DNA of 64,000 bases from Scilla litardierei (lineage: Eukaryota; Streptophyta; Magnoliopsida; Asparagales; Asparagaceae): contig CM061134.1 of the NCBI GenBank assembly GCA_030789695.1, forward strand, positions 58,225,334-58,289,333, given 5' to 3'. Each line of letters begins with the position of its first letter. The first letter of the stretch is position 1. The notes beneath the pieces were generated by a model. That model searched no databases and was not told the origin of the DNA. It worked only from the letters and a program-made list of their open reading frames with translations. This document shows, in pieces, positions 24,530 through 35,175 of this stretch. The position numbers and the translations under genes are program-made.

Positions 24530-25055
24530 GGATCTTTGCTTGCAGCGAGGTAGCTTGCTACCAGTGATTAAGCTGTCCTTGGCCTAGAGTTTCTCGCACG
24601 CAATAAAGATGCAAATAGTGCTTCATATGTAACGTAAAGACGTGTCGGAGATAGAGCCAAGACCTGTGACTTTATCTTCGAGGTTGTTTTGGGAGAGCTT
24701 GGGCCCTTGAGCATTTAGCCGACCTTAGTAAAGGTGCCTTTAATTTCAGAGAGGAGCTGAAATTTAAATTCAGACAACATATTAAATGTACAAAGACAAA
24801 TATTTATTGATAATATTTAAGCAAATGCTCGGTATTCCCTGGATGAGCTAATTCTTCGCACTCCACGGTCGTCAAAATGTAGGTTGCTGGTCCCACAATG
24901 TTTGTTATTGTGAAGGGGCATTCCCATTTAGCAAAGAGCTTTTCTCAAAGCTGATCTCCGGTCTAAAGGTCGCATCTCTAAGGATGAGGTCACCGACTCT
25001 GAATCTCCGATTCGTCACACGGGAGTTGTAGTATCTGGCCATCCATTAGAGTCTT
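24530..25055 (-). repeat. Integrase-tail copy 2 between arrays (D)
   Basis: Same block as 21737-22258, with the coding stop at 24804-24806 and the same junction to the array. The coding part is disrupted relative to the intact tail. Confidence 0.85.
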
Positions 25056-25583
25056 TGTGGGACGGGTCAGAGCTGTAGCCCGTCCTGTGCCCCTGGAGCA
25101 TCCAGCGCCTTTGGAGCCATTCGGGGGCGCAGCACGTAGCCTGCCCCAGATCATCCCTGGTTTGGGTAGCAAGGTCTGACCTGATATGGGTATCTAGGCC
25201 ACAATCTTCCCCGGGGGTCTTTGAGAGGGCAGGTGGGGGATGTAGCCCGTCCTGCTCTCCTGGAGCATCCTGCGCCCTTGCAGCCTTTCAGGGACGCAGC
25301 GTGTAGCTTGCCCCAGATCATTCCCGGTTTAGGTAGCGAGGTCCGACCTGCTACGAGTAGCTAGGCCGCGATCTACCCTGGAGGTCTTTGAGAGGGCGGG
25401 TCGTGGCCGTAGCTCGTCCTGCGCCCCTTGTGCGTCCTGTGCCCTTGGAGCCTTTTGGGGGCGCATCACGTAGCCTGCCCCGGATCATCCCCAGTTTGGG
25501 AAGAGATGTCCGATTTGTTACGGGTAACTAGGTTGCAATCTGCCCCGGAGTCTTTGAGAGGTTGGGTCGGGGTCGTAGCCCAT
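25056..25583. repeat. Array 3, left part (D)
   Basis: About three units of the 167 bp repeat, ending in ggtcgtagcccat where the solo LTR is inserted. The array resumes at 27308. Confidence 0.85.
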
Positions 25584-27307
25584 TGATTGACCGTGAGGGC
25601 ATGCACGATCCAAGTAGGATGCACACGCTCGCCTCCCAAGAAAAGGAGTGTCAAATGCAATATAAACCCGTGAGTACGAGGTCGAATCTACAGAGACAAT
25701 TTGTTTCACAATCACAATCTCAATTGGCTAAGGAAGGCAAAAAGTGTTGGTACAATAAACTAACAAGTGTGGTGAGTGGAAGTGTGTGGTGATTCGATCG
25801 AGCCAAACCCAAGGTAGGTAGGGTGGAGACCAAAGTGTGGAGCTAAGCAAGCAAGGAGAAGTGTGTGAAATGGGATGTCATTAAGTTTATGGGTTATTTA
25901 GCAATAGGTTCATCCCAAATGAATCAACTCTCGCATCCATTTCAAGGTATGCGGTGTTGTGCACATAGGTAATGCCCTTAAGGCACACCGCCGTTCTATG
26001 GCCCTACCAAGGGGAATGCCCGATTCATTGATGTGTTGATTAGTATGTTGAAATCCATATCTTAAGCTCGTGAATCGATCCTTGCACTCGTGTCAATAGA
26101 ATACACGGATCATGCACGTAGGTGTGACCCTTAAGGTACTCCACTGTTCTATGGCCCCACCAAGAGTAGTGCATGACTCAATGAAATCTAGTGCACAACC
26201 CATCAATCAACACTACTAGCATCCATTTCAAGGTATACTAGGCCAATTAAATGCAAGAAATAAATAATTACTAATCAACCACACAAGCCCTAATTAATCC
26301 CAATTCCACACTCAAATGGCTCTAGGCCTTAATGAAAACAAGATGATAATCATTCAAAATGAGAACAAAAATCTTCATTACAAGCAATTAATCAAAATAT
26401 TATCAAATGGGTCTCACTCTCATTCAACAATCATTCAATAATATTCATACAAAGCATTAGAAAGCAAATGATACAAGAGAGTGGAAGAGATCACCAAATA
26501 GAACCCTAAAAACCCAAGCTTTCTCATTTCTTGAAGCTCCTCCAACTCTCCTAGCCTCCAATGGCCTCCAACCCTAGCCTTAGCCTTTGGGGAAGAAGAG
26601 GGGCTCTAAGAACCCCAATGGAACAGTAAAAACAAGAGTTGGGTCACTGGAAATCACCCAGGAGCACAAAATACCCAAAAATCGCCTTCCGGGTCTGAGT
26701 ATGGGCTTGCGGGTCGGGTCGCTGGGCACCCGACCCGCCCAAAATCCAAGTTGCGTGCGCATGGTGGCTTTGAAATGGCCATGGTCGGGTTGGCAACGCT
26801 GCCCGATCCGCCTGAAGCGGGGCTTGCGGGCGGGCTTGGAGCCTGCAAAATCTCTCAGTCCGCTTCAATTGCGGGCTAATCCCCGAAATAAAGAAAAAAG
26901 GGAGAACGGGTCAGCCGACCCACAGGTGGGTAATTCCCCTGCCCAACAGTGGCGGGGGGTTTGATCTGTACCGCGTGGCACCCTGAAATCGCGCCACACG
27001 ACGCCCATTAAAATTCCTTTCCCCCTTTTAAATTGCCATTCTCCTCCATTTAATTTACCAAAAATGCCTAGGAGTCTCAGAAAAATCCCAGAAAATTGTG
27101 GAAAATCCACAAGACTCCCAGGAGTACCTGAAAAATAGGAGAAGGAGAAATTAGTCCATATAATGATGTTTTGTGCAAATAATGCAAATAAGCCCTTATA
27201 TGAAACATAAAGTGAGTATATACTCAAAAGAGCAAGATTAAGCCTAATCTTTAGCATAAAATACGGGTAGTTAGGGGGAATAAATATACACTTTTCACTA
27301 CGAATCA
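25584..27307 (-). mobile_element. Solo LTR related to element F
   Basis: It interrupts a 167 bp unit. It begins TGATTGACC and ends CGAATCA, matching the termini of F's LTRs (TGGTTGACC...CGAATCA). It shares words such as caatataaa...gtgagtac near the left end and agcctaatcttt...gggtagttaggggg near the right. GC-rich gcgggtcggg/cccgacccgc inverted words lie at about 26690-26890, the position of the GC block in F. It is diverged from F, so it is the same superfamily but another family. No internal region or clear TSD was found (cccat versus caggt). Confidence 0.7.
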
Positions 27308-28560
27308 CAGGTCCTGCACCCCTAGAGCGTCCTGCGCCCTTGGAGCCTTTTGGTGGTACAGCGCGTAGCCTACCCAGGATCATACCCGGTTTGGGTAGCG
27401 AGATCTGACCTGCTACAGGTTGCTAGGCCATAATATGCCTGAAGGTCTTTGAGAGGGCGGGTCAGGACCATATCCCATCCTGTGCCCCTGGAGCGTCCTG
27501 CGCCATTGGAGCCTTTCGGGGGTGCAGTGCGCATCCCGGATCATCCTCGGTTTGGGTAGCGAGGTCCGATCTGCTATGCGTAACTAGGTCGCGATCTACC
27601 CAGGAGGTCTTAGAGAGGGCGGGAAGGGGCCATAGCCCGTCCTATGCCCCTGGCACATCCTACGCCCTTGGAGCCTATCGGGGGTGCAATGCGTAGCCTG
27701 CCTCGGATCATCCCTGGTTTGGATAGCAAAGTCTGACTTGCTACTGGTAGCTAGGCCACGATCTTCCCCGGTGGTCTTAGAGTGGGCGGGTTGGGGCCGT
27801 AGCCTGTCCTGTGCCCCTAGAGCGTCCTGTGCCCTTGGAGCCTTTCGAGGGCGCAGTGTGTTGCCTGCCTTGGTTCATCCCCAGTTTGGGTAGCGAGGTC
27901 CGACCTGCTATGGGTAACTAGGCCGCGATCTACCCTGGAGTTCTTAGATAGGTCAGGTCAGGGCCGTAGCCCGTCTTGCAACCCTGGAGCATCCTGCGCC
28001 CTTGGAGCCTTTCGGAACGCAGCACGTAGCTTGCCTCGGATCATCCCTGGTTTGGGTAGCGAGGTCTGACCTGCTATGGGTAGCGAGGCCTGACCTGCTA
28101 TGGGTAGCGAGGCTGTGATCTCCCCTGGAGGTCTTTAAGAGGGCGGGTCGGGGCCGTAGCCCATCCTGTGCCCCTGGAGCGTCCTGTGCCCTTGGAGCCT
28201 TTCGGGAGCGTAGGGCGTAGCCTGCCCCGGATCATCCCTGGTTTGGGTAGCGAGGTCCAACCTGATACGGGTACGTAGGCCGCGATCTATGCCGGAGGTC
28301 TTAGAGATGGCTAGTCGGGGCTGTATCTTGTCCTGCACCCCTAGAGCATCCTGCACCCTTGTAGCCTTTCGGAGGTGCAGCGAGTATCCTGCCCCAGATC
28401 ATCCCCAGTGTGGGTTGCGAGGTTCGACCTGCTACGTGTAGTTAGGCTTCCATTTGCCTCGGACGTCTTAGAGAGGCGGGTCGGGGCCATAGCCCGTCCT
28501 CACCCTTGGAATGTCATGCGCCCATGGAGCCTTTTGGGAGCGTAGCCCGTAGCCTGCCCC
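27308..28560. repeat. Array 3, right part (D)
   Basis: About 7.5 units of the 167 bp repeat. Near 28065-28115 a ~31 base piece (cctgacctgctatgggtagcgagg) is duplicated within one unit. Confidence 0.88.
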
Positions 28561-29089
28561 AGATCTATGCTTGAGGCGAGGTAGCTTGCTACCAGTGATT
28601 AATCCATCCTTGGCCTAGAGCTTCTCGCATGCAAGAAAAATGCAAAGAGTTCTTAATATGAAACGTAAAGACATGTCAGAGATAGAGCCAAGACCTGTGA
28701 CTTTATCATCGAGGTTGTTTTGGGAGAGCTTGTGCCCTCGAGTGTTTAGCCGACCTTAGTAAAGGTGATTTTAATTTTGGAGAGGAGCTGAAATTTAAAT
28801 TCAGAAAACATATTGAATGTACAAACACAAATATTTATTAATAATATTTAAGCAAATGCTCGGTGTTCCATGGATGAGCTAATTCTTCGCCCTCCATGGT
28901 CGTCAACATGTAGGTCGCTGGTCCCACAATGTCTGTTATTATGAAGGGGCATTCCCATTTAGCAGAGAGCTTTCCTCAGTGGCCGATCTCCGGTCTGAAG
29001 GTTGTACCTCTACGGATGAGGTCACCGACTCTGAAGCTCCGCTTCTTCATGTGGGAGTTGTAGTATCTGGCCATCCTTTGGAGTCTTTG
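28561..29089 (-). repeat. Integrase-tail copy 3 between arrays (D)
   Basis: Same block as the two upstream copies, with the junction ggccatcctttggagtcttt at 29070-29089. The last Gln codon has become a stop (TAATAA at about 28835-28840). Confidence 0.85.
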
Positions 29090-29634
29090 GGGAGCGGGTC
29101 GGGGCCGTAGCCCGTCGTGCAACCCTGGAGCGTCCTGCGCCCTTGGAGCCTTTCGGGGGCGTAGCGTGTAGCCTGCCCCGGATCATCCCCAGTTTGGGTG
29201 GCAAGGTTCGACCTGATAAGGGTAGCTAGGTCGCGATCTGCCTTGGAGATCTTTGAGAGGGCGGGTCGGGGCCGTAGCCCGTCATGCTCCCTTGGAGCGT
29301 CCTACACCCTTGAAGCCTTTCGGAGGCACAACGCATAGCCTACCCCGGATCATCCCCGGTTTGGTTAGCGAGGTCCGACATGCTACATGTAGCTAGGTCG
29401 TGATCTGCCCCAGAGGTCTTTAAGAGGGCGGGTCAGGGGCGTAGCCTGTCCTGCGCCCCTAGAGCATCCTACACCCTTGGAGCCTTTCGGGGGCACAGTG
29501 CGTAGCCTGCCCCGGATCATCCCCAGTTTGGATAGCGAGGTCCGACTTGCTAGGGATAGATAGGCTATGATCTGCCTTTGAGGTCTTTGAGAGGGCAGGT
29601 CATGACCGTAGCCCGTCCTGCGCCCCTAGAGCAT
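29090..29634. repeat. Array 4, left part (D)
   Basis: Just over three units, ending ...gcccctagagcat where element G is inserted. The unit continues at 37365 with gcgtcctacgccc. Confidence 0.88.
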
Positions 29635-29939
29635 TGATCGGTCCATATTTTACACCTTTTTTTCTGCATGTTTTCACGCCATTTCGATTACTCATATTGC
29701 GATTTTCACGAGTATTCGACGATATTGCGTTACTTTTTATTATTTCTTATTTTTGTCGTATTTCAGGAAATATAGAGCAATCGGAAACAAAAATGAGCTT
29801 AAAGGACTTACACATGTATCGGAGCCTCTCCCATGGCTCTATCGAGGAGCTAACGGCGATGGAAGATGGGTGGAAGAAGAAGGAACTTCGTAGGAGCGAC
29901 GAGGAGGTGAAATGATGAAGATTGGGCATCTGCAGCATG

Positions 29940-30570
29940 TCACTCGGCCGAGTGAAGCACTCACTCGACCGAGCAAGAAGACCACTCGGCCGGCCAGACC
30001 GGACACGCACCGCAGAAGGAAATCAGCGTGCACTCTACCGAGTGACGATAGTCCACTCGGCCGAGTGACGAGATCCCCTCGCCCGAGTGGCACGGGAAAA
30101 TCCACCCATCGAAGTAGCCGACTTACTGGAATCCGTCAGGCGATTGAGGGTCTCGACTCGGTCGAGTACCGAATGCCCCTCGGCCGAGTGAGTAAAGCCA
30201 CTCGGCCGAGTCACCTCCGAAGACAGACCCCCCAAGACCCCCGACTTACTGGAATTTTACAGGGTCTGTCACTCGACCGAGTAGAGAAGCCCACTCGACT
30301 GAGTAGAGAAGTCCACTCGGCCGAGTGACGCCGAGGACACGCAGCGCCCAGATTTTCAGACAGTCATTCACTCTTTTGAAATCTGCTATCATTCTAGTAA
30401 TCAAAGTATTTTTCTCATATTTTTTATGGATAGTAGACTTCATGAAGATTCCAACGCCACCAAGAACGCATCAATCGAAGGTCGGATGAAATCTGGGGAA
30501 TTTCTGCAAGTTGATGCTGCAGTGCTGAAATTTCCACTCGGCCGAGTCACAAGTTCCACTCGGCCGAGTC
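29940..30570. repeat. Palindrome cluster in G's 5' LTR
   Basis: About 14 exact or near copies of CACTCGGCCGAGTG with uneven spacing. Examples are at about 29941, 30053, 30197, 30311, 30535 and 30555. The cluster ends about 100 bases before the TATA box. Confidence 0.85.
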
Positions 30571-30664
30571 GGCGGCGGGCCCAGATTTTAAGTTGCGGTT
30601 TGGGCTATTTTTGGGCACGAATTTGAGGTGTTTTTTAGGGTTATTTGCTAGGGTTTTGGGGAGA

Positions 30665-30673
30665 CTATATAAG
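30665..30673 (+). promoter_or_regulatory. TATA box of G's 5' LTR
   Basis: The ctatataag motif is also present in the partner LTR at 36208-36216. It lies immediately downstream of the palindrome cluster. Confidence 0.65.
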
Positions 30674-31741
30674 GGGTTTGTAGCCACCATTAGAGGAAGT
30701 TCCCAAAATGTTTTCTTAGACTCTTTTTTAGAGGTTAGGCCATGCCCTAGGCCCCCATTTCGATCTAAAAGCTTGTATTTGGATTGAAGATCTTCATCAA
30801 AGCTAAGTATTTTATTCTTGTTATTTGAATCTTTGTTTTTCTATGTTTTTGTATGCAAGCAATGATTTTTATTGATTCTCATATCATTATTGCTATGCTT
30901 GAGTAGATTTGTTGTTCTAGGGCATGGGGATGAACCCTATGGATCTAATTTCAGATTTGTGATGAATGAATTTCTAAATTGCTAGAATTGCTAGGAGGTT
31001 AGGTTGTGATCAATTTATTACGGATAGCTAGGGATTTTCATCGATTGGGGTTTGCAAGAGATTGGATTCTAATCGATGGGAAGGCCAAGATATTCGATTT
31101 AGGTTTATAATCGAGATTCTCTAGACTTGGTTTGCAAGAGATTGGACCAAAGCTAGGATTTTTATTATAAATCTATACCAATATTTGTTTGCAAGAGATT
31201 GGACGAATACGAACTATCACAACCTAGATCATAACTCGAGTTTGCACGAGAGTGGGCTCGAGGGGCGATTGAACGATGATGACGATCCTAATGCTAGTGG
31301 CCTAGGTTAGGGTTTGCAAGAGATTGGGCCCTATCCTAGGTTGCTATAGACCGATAATAGCGCGAGAGCGTGAGCTTGGTTCTCTATTCAGTTACGACAG
31401 TTCACCCCAACACAAGCCTAGTAATATTGAGATTCACTATTTACAATGATGCATGACGATCCGTAGTGGGGATTTCCTAGCTCTAGACACTTCTATTATA
31501 TTATATTTGAATCGATATTTTACCCAACATCTTTATCACCGACACGGACATCCATCACCATTTCCATTATATCATTCCATAACCATCTCCACTAATAATA
31601 CATTCGTAGTCGAGCCAACCTAGGATAGATTGGAACCAACACCACCTCCTCGTGTTCGATACCCGCTCGCCACTTGACCGTGCGCTTGCGGTAAAACTAC
31701 AATCGTTCTCCGGGTGTATATCCGGGGCGCGAACAAGTTTT

Positions 31742-31759
31742 TAGTGCCGTTGCCGGGGA
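31742..31759 (+). other. Second PBS-like sequence inside G's LTR
   Basis: tagtgccgttgccgggga here, and tggtgccgttgccgggga in the right LTR (about 37288), differ from the true PBS at one or two bases. They lie 86 bases upstream of the position used now, inside the LTR. Confidence 0.8.
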
Positions 31760-31827
31760 TTTATCTCCATGCATTTGCGCCATACTAGGTTGTGCTCTTG
31801 GGTTACATTTTGGAGCGATCAAGTTTT

Positions 31828-31845
31828 TGGCGCCGTTGCCGGGGA
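31828..31845 (+). promoter_or_regulatory. Primer binding site of element G
   Basis: TGGCGCCGTTGCCGGGGA lies just after the LTR end gatca. It is the PBS typical of Athila and Tat-type plant gypsy elements. Confidence 0.85.
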
Positions 31846-32010
31846 GGTGTTTCCTATTTGGTGCCAATTTGTCACAATTAGGTTGATTAGACTACGAAAA
31901 AATTTTTTTCAAAAAAGAAGATTTCACCCCGCCACCATTACTATCATTTCTATATTCTTTTGTGCCACTGATATTTTTCTCCATGTATTTATCTTTGTTT
32001 ATCAGGTGTT

Positions 32011-33173
32011 ATGGATGGTTTTATGTGGACCACAGATTTTGAGGAGGAAGCATTTCAGAACTTATTGGAGGGCCTCTTGGAGTCAGTGAGGTTCACCGGT
32101 TCAGAGAGCATTACAGCAGGTGATGCATTTGAGCTATGATTTGCAGATTTTGTTATGAACCGTGTTTCAGCTGCAGGAACAATTGAGGAGGACATCCATG
32201 TCAGGCTTGAGGGGGATAGACTATATTTTCGGATTGCTTGCGGGCATTCCCCTCCACATGATACATCCCCACAAGTTGACATACCTGAGCAGCCAGCATC
32301 ACCATTCCAAGAGAGCCTACATTGATAGTTGATGGAAGGCAAATGAGCACACTGTTGAGCCAGAGCATGCTTTTGAGAATGCCTTACACATGGAGCCAGA
32401 GTTTATCACCGAGGAGGTCGTGCATCGGGACGAGGACATAGCCATTCATGAGGATCCCGAGCACTACCCTCCTCCATTTGAGCTTCCGATGCCACCTCAT
32501 CCTTACATTGACGTCGAGGACTATCCCACAGAGCTTATGGCTCCCTTTCAGGGAGATCTTTTCACCCCTCATCTCCTACATTTGATTCCCCTCCCGTGTA
32601 TGATGTTTTTCGTGATTCAGATTTTGACGACTCATCGTGCCTTTTGCAGGATACACATACATATGAACAAAAGGTACAATGGGATGTATACGAGGAGGAG
32701 AGCGAGGAGTTAGCACCCATGGACGCATATGAATATGATTAAGAGGTGCGCTGGGATGAGTTTGACGATGATGAGGATCATCTTGATGAGGTCCACACCT
32801 ATGATCTAGATTTACCTGAGTAGCATAAAGAAGACACCATGGAGACAGCTATCACGGCACGTAAGGATATTGGATTATTTCCAGGAAAGTATCGTCCACC
32901 ATTATATATTCCATATATTTCTATAGACGATCCTCTTTGGGATACTTTTATTACGAGGGTGAATTTTTGCAGCGAACTGATGCATCCTATTCTCTGCAGG
33001 GTACAGGTGGAGTCCTTGTGGGAATGCTGGAGGATGCATTGCTGGAGTTTGTTGGAGTCCATGGACATACGCATCTGGCAGAGCCACGGAAAGAGCAGTT
33101 GGAGCAGTTGCCTGCACCGGCAAAGATACTGGATCCGCCTTTTGCTATAGGTGATATCAATCCAGTAGTGTAG
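32011..33173 (+). pseudogene. Acidic ORF of element G, disrupted
   Basis: The first ATG after the PBS (32011), behind a tttgtttatcag stretch, opens MDGFMWTTDFEEE. The frame is broken by stops near 32139 and 32325, frame changes between 32330 and 32600, stops near 32740 and 32821, and a shift near 32940. The middle is rich in Asp and Glu (for example EFDDDEDHLDEV). The end contains ISIDDPLWDTF, GTGGVLVGMLEDAL and EQLPAPAKILDPPFAI before the stop. The same landmarks close the ORF of element F. I recognise no family for this C-terminal part, and no gag core or zinc knuckle is visible. It was probably the only protein of this non-autonomous element; its function is unknown. Confidence 0.6.
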
Positions 33174-35160
33174 AAATTTTTATGCTTTAAATAAACACAA
33201 ATCCTCTCGACAGCGAGAGAACCGTATAGATTTGCTTGAATAAATATCACCTCATATGACGGCAACAAAAATTTTAATACCTCAAACCCATTATATATTA
33301 ATTGCCCTCTCCATATTTTGATGTGTCACATCCTTTTTGCTCACCACCCATCGAGCATTTCTTTCAAGTGAATACTCACATTCTTATTCGTTTGACTCAA
33401 TCTTGCTTAGCAAAGCCGTGACATTTTTGATCGAGTCATTTGAATAGGATTGTTTAGTATAAGCTTGGGGGAAAGCGCTCTCATGCATCATTGTATTTGC
33501 ATGTAGTTGCATTAGGATTTCATGTCATTCATTTCATCATTTTTCATTCACCCTCCATTATTATTGTTGTCCCTCTTATTCTTCCACTATGATCACATTG
33601 AGGACAATGTAAAGTTTAAGCTTGGGGGAGTGCATTTCCATGCCATTTAGATGCATTAGTTGCACTTTTACTTTATTTTTAGGGTTTTTTAGAATTTTTC
33701 AAAATTTTGCATCATCTTTTTGAATTTTCCATCTTATTTTCCTTTTATGTGTGTTCATGCATCATGTTGTGTGCTTGTTTTTCTTTTCTTTCCTCTCTTT
33801 TATTTTTATTTCTTTATTTTTCTTTTCTCTTCTTCCGCTAAATGAGTTTTGTATGATGATATCTCTTATTGCTTTACCAACCATCACGATGCTTATTATT
33901 CCTTGCCATGCTACTTTGAGTATTCCATAGTCTTGCTATCCATGTGCTTGCTTATATATTCTTTTGATGATTTCTCTATATGAATGCATGATATTAATTG
34001 AAGCTGAATGTATTGATTAGTGTTTAGTATGCTTTTGTTGGAAATGCACCAAGATTCACGCATCATTAGTATATCTGAAGCATCAGTTTTATTGTCTTAT
34101 TCACCTTCTGTTGCATGCCTGATATGGTTGTAAACTTTACTGCTTGACTTCACTTTTTATTGAGATGATTGAGAATATCCATGCTTACATATGAGTTTTA
34201 GTTGAAGTATTATTTTATTGAACCGTTCGTGCACATCTTAGAGTGAACCGAGTGCTACATTATTTCTTTCTCCACATATATCTTTTTATTCTCTACATGT
34301 CACTTGAGTTCACCTCCTAAAGCTACTTATATCGCATTTATTTCCCAAAAATCACTACAAAAGAAAAAGGTTGCTCCAAAAAGTCCAAAAAGCCAAAAGG
34401 GAGCCAAAAACCAAAAAAATACAAATCATATAGCTCCTACAAAAATCCAAAAAGAAAAATGAGAAACAAAATGTTCAAAAAGAAAAAGAAAGATATTTCT
34501 CTATCTCAGAAAGATATTTTTCTATCTCATTATTGGAGCCACAAAATACTTGAAAAAACCAAGGCAAAAATCTCATTTTCCACTATCATATTCCTTTAGA
34601 TGTGATGCCTCAAGCTAAGCTTGGGGGGGTGAATTCATTTGACCATATGAGTGAGTATGACATTAGAGTGGAGACGTGCATGAATGGGAATATTCGATAA
34701 TGCTTAGACTTTACAAAATATATTAGATATGGAGATTTTTCATGATTTGAAATAAATATGTGAATGCCATAGCTCTTATTCTATTCTCCGTTGCATGTTT
34801 GGTGTGTATCTTATATGCTTCATTTATAACTTTTGATTAAAAAGTGCATCGCCAATATTCGTATATTAAATTCTAATGAAATGCATGATGTGGATATGAG
34901 TTGATTGCATGAATTTAGGGAGTCCCTTCCTTTGTTCTTAAAAGCTTGCAAGTACCGTGTCTAAGTAAGATATGAAATCCTTATAGCATGCGCTTCGTAT
35001 TTTCCAAGTTATCGTGATGTGTAGCTTATGCCTTGAGATATGAGAGAAAAATCTAGCGACCCCTTCCACTTCGTATTCCTTTTTCTTTTATTTCATTTCC
35101 TTTGTTTTCATCTCCTGAGTTCGTCTCTCTACTTATCTTCCTCGAGGACGAGTAAGAGGT
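33174..35160 (+). other. Non-coding 3' region of element G
   Basis: Two kilobases of T-rich DNA without ORFs. The motif cattgaggacaatgtaaag followed by aagcttgggggagtg at 33597-33630 is of a type seen in Athila/Tat elements. Similar aagcttggggg words occur at 33461 and 34618. A tandem agaaagatatttctctatctc pair lies at 34488-34530. Confidence 0.6.
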
Positions 35161-35175
35161 AAGCTTGGGGGATTT
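35161..35175 (+). promoter_or_regulatory. Polypurine tract of element G
   Basis: aagcttgggggattt lies directly before the 3' LTR start TGATCGG. The same aagcttggggg core occurs three more times upstream (33461, 33618, 34618). Confidence 0.75.

Larger units (their letters stand above)
29635..31821 (+). repeat. 5' LTR of element G
   Basis: TGATCGGTCC...GCGATCA. In order it holds: a T-rich tract ending tttcag at about 29766, about 14 copies of a CACTCGGCCGAGTG-like palindrome (29940-30570), a TATA box (30666), and repeated gtttgcaagagattgg words (31050-31330). An internal PBS-like sequence follows at 31742-31759. The ORFs rich in TRPSG/LGRV peptides are translations of the palindromes, not proteins. 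Confidence 0.9.

Noticed and set aside
25579..27312. A clean TSD for the solo LTR
   Set aside because: cccat and caggt do not match well, so the solo LTR call rests on its ends and the interrupted repeat unit only.
20131..29634. Many 60-95 residue ORFs on both strands, such as those with RLQGRRMLQG-type peptides
   Set aside because: They repeat with the 167 bp array, which is not a multiple of three, and differ unit by unit. They are by-products of low stop density in GC-rich repeats.
29940..30570. CRISPR-like repeat array
   Set aside because: Repeats are short, palindromic and unevenly spaced, lie in an LTR of a plant retrotransposon, and have no cas genes.
29839..30626. ORFs rich in TRPSG and LGRV peptides (also 35380-36167)
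   Set aside because: These are translations of the CACTCGGCCGAGTG palindromes inside G's LTRs, present on both strands in several frames.
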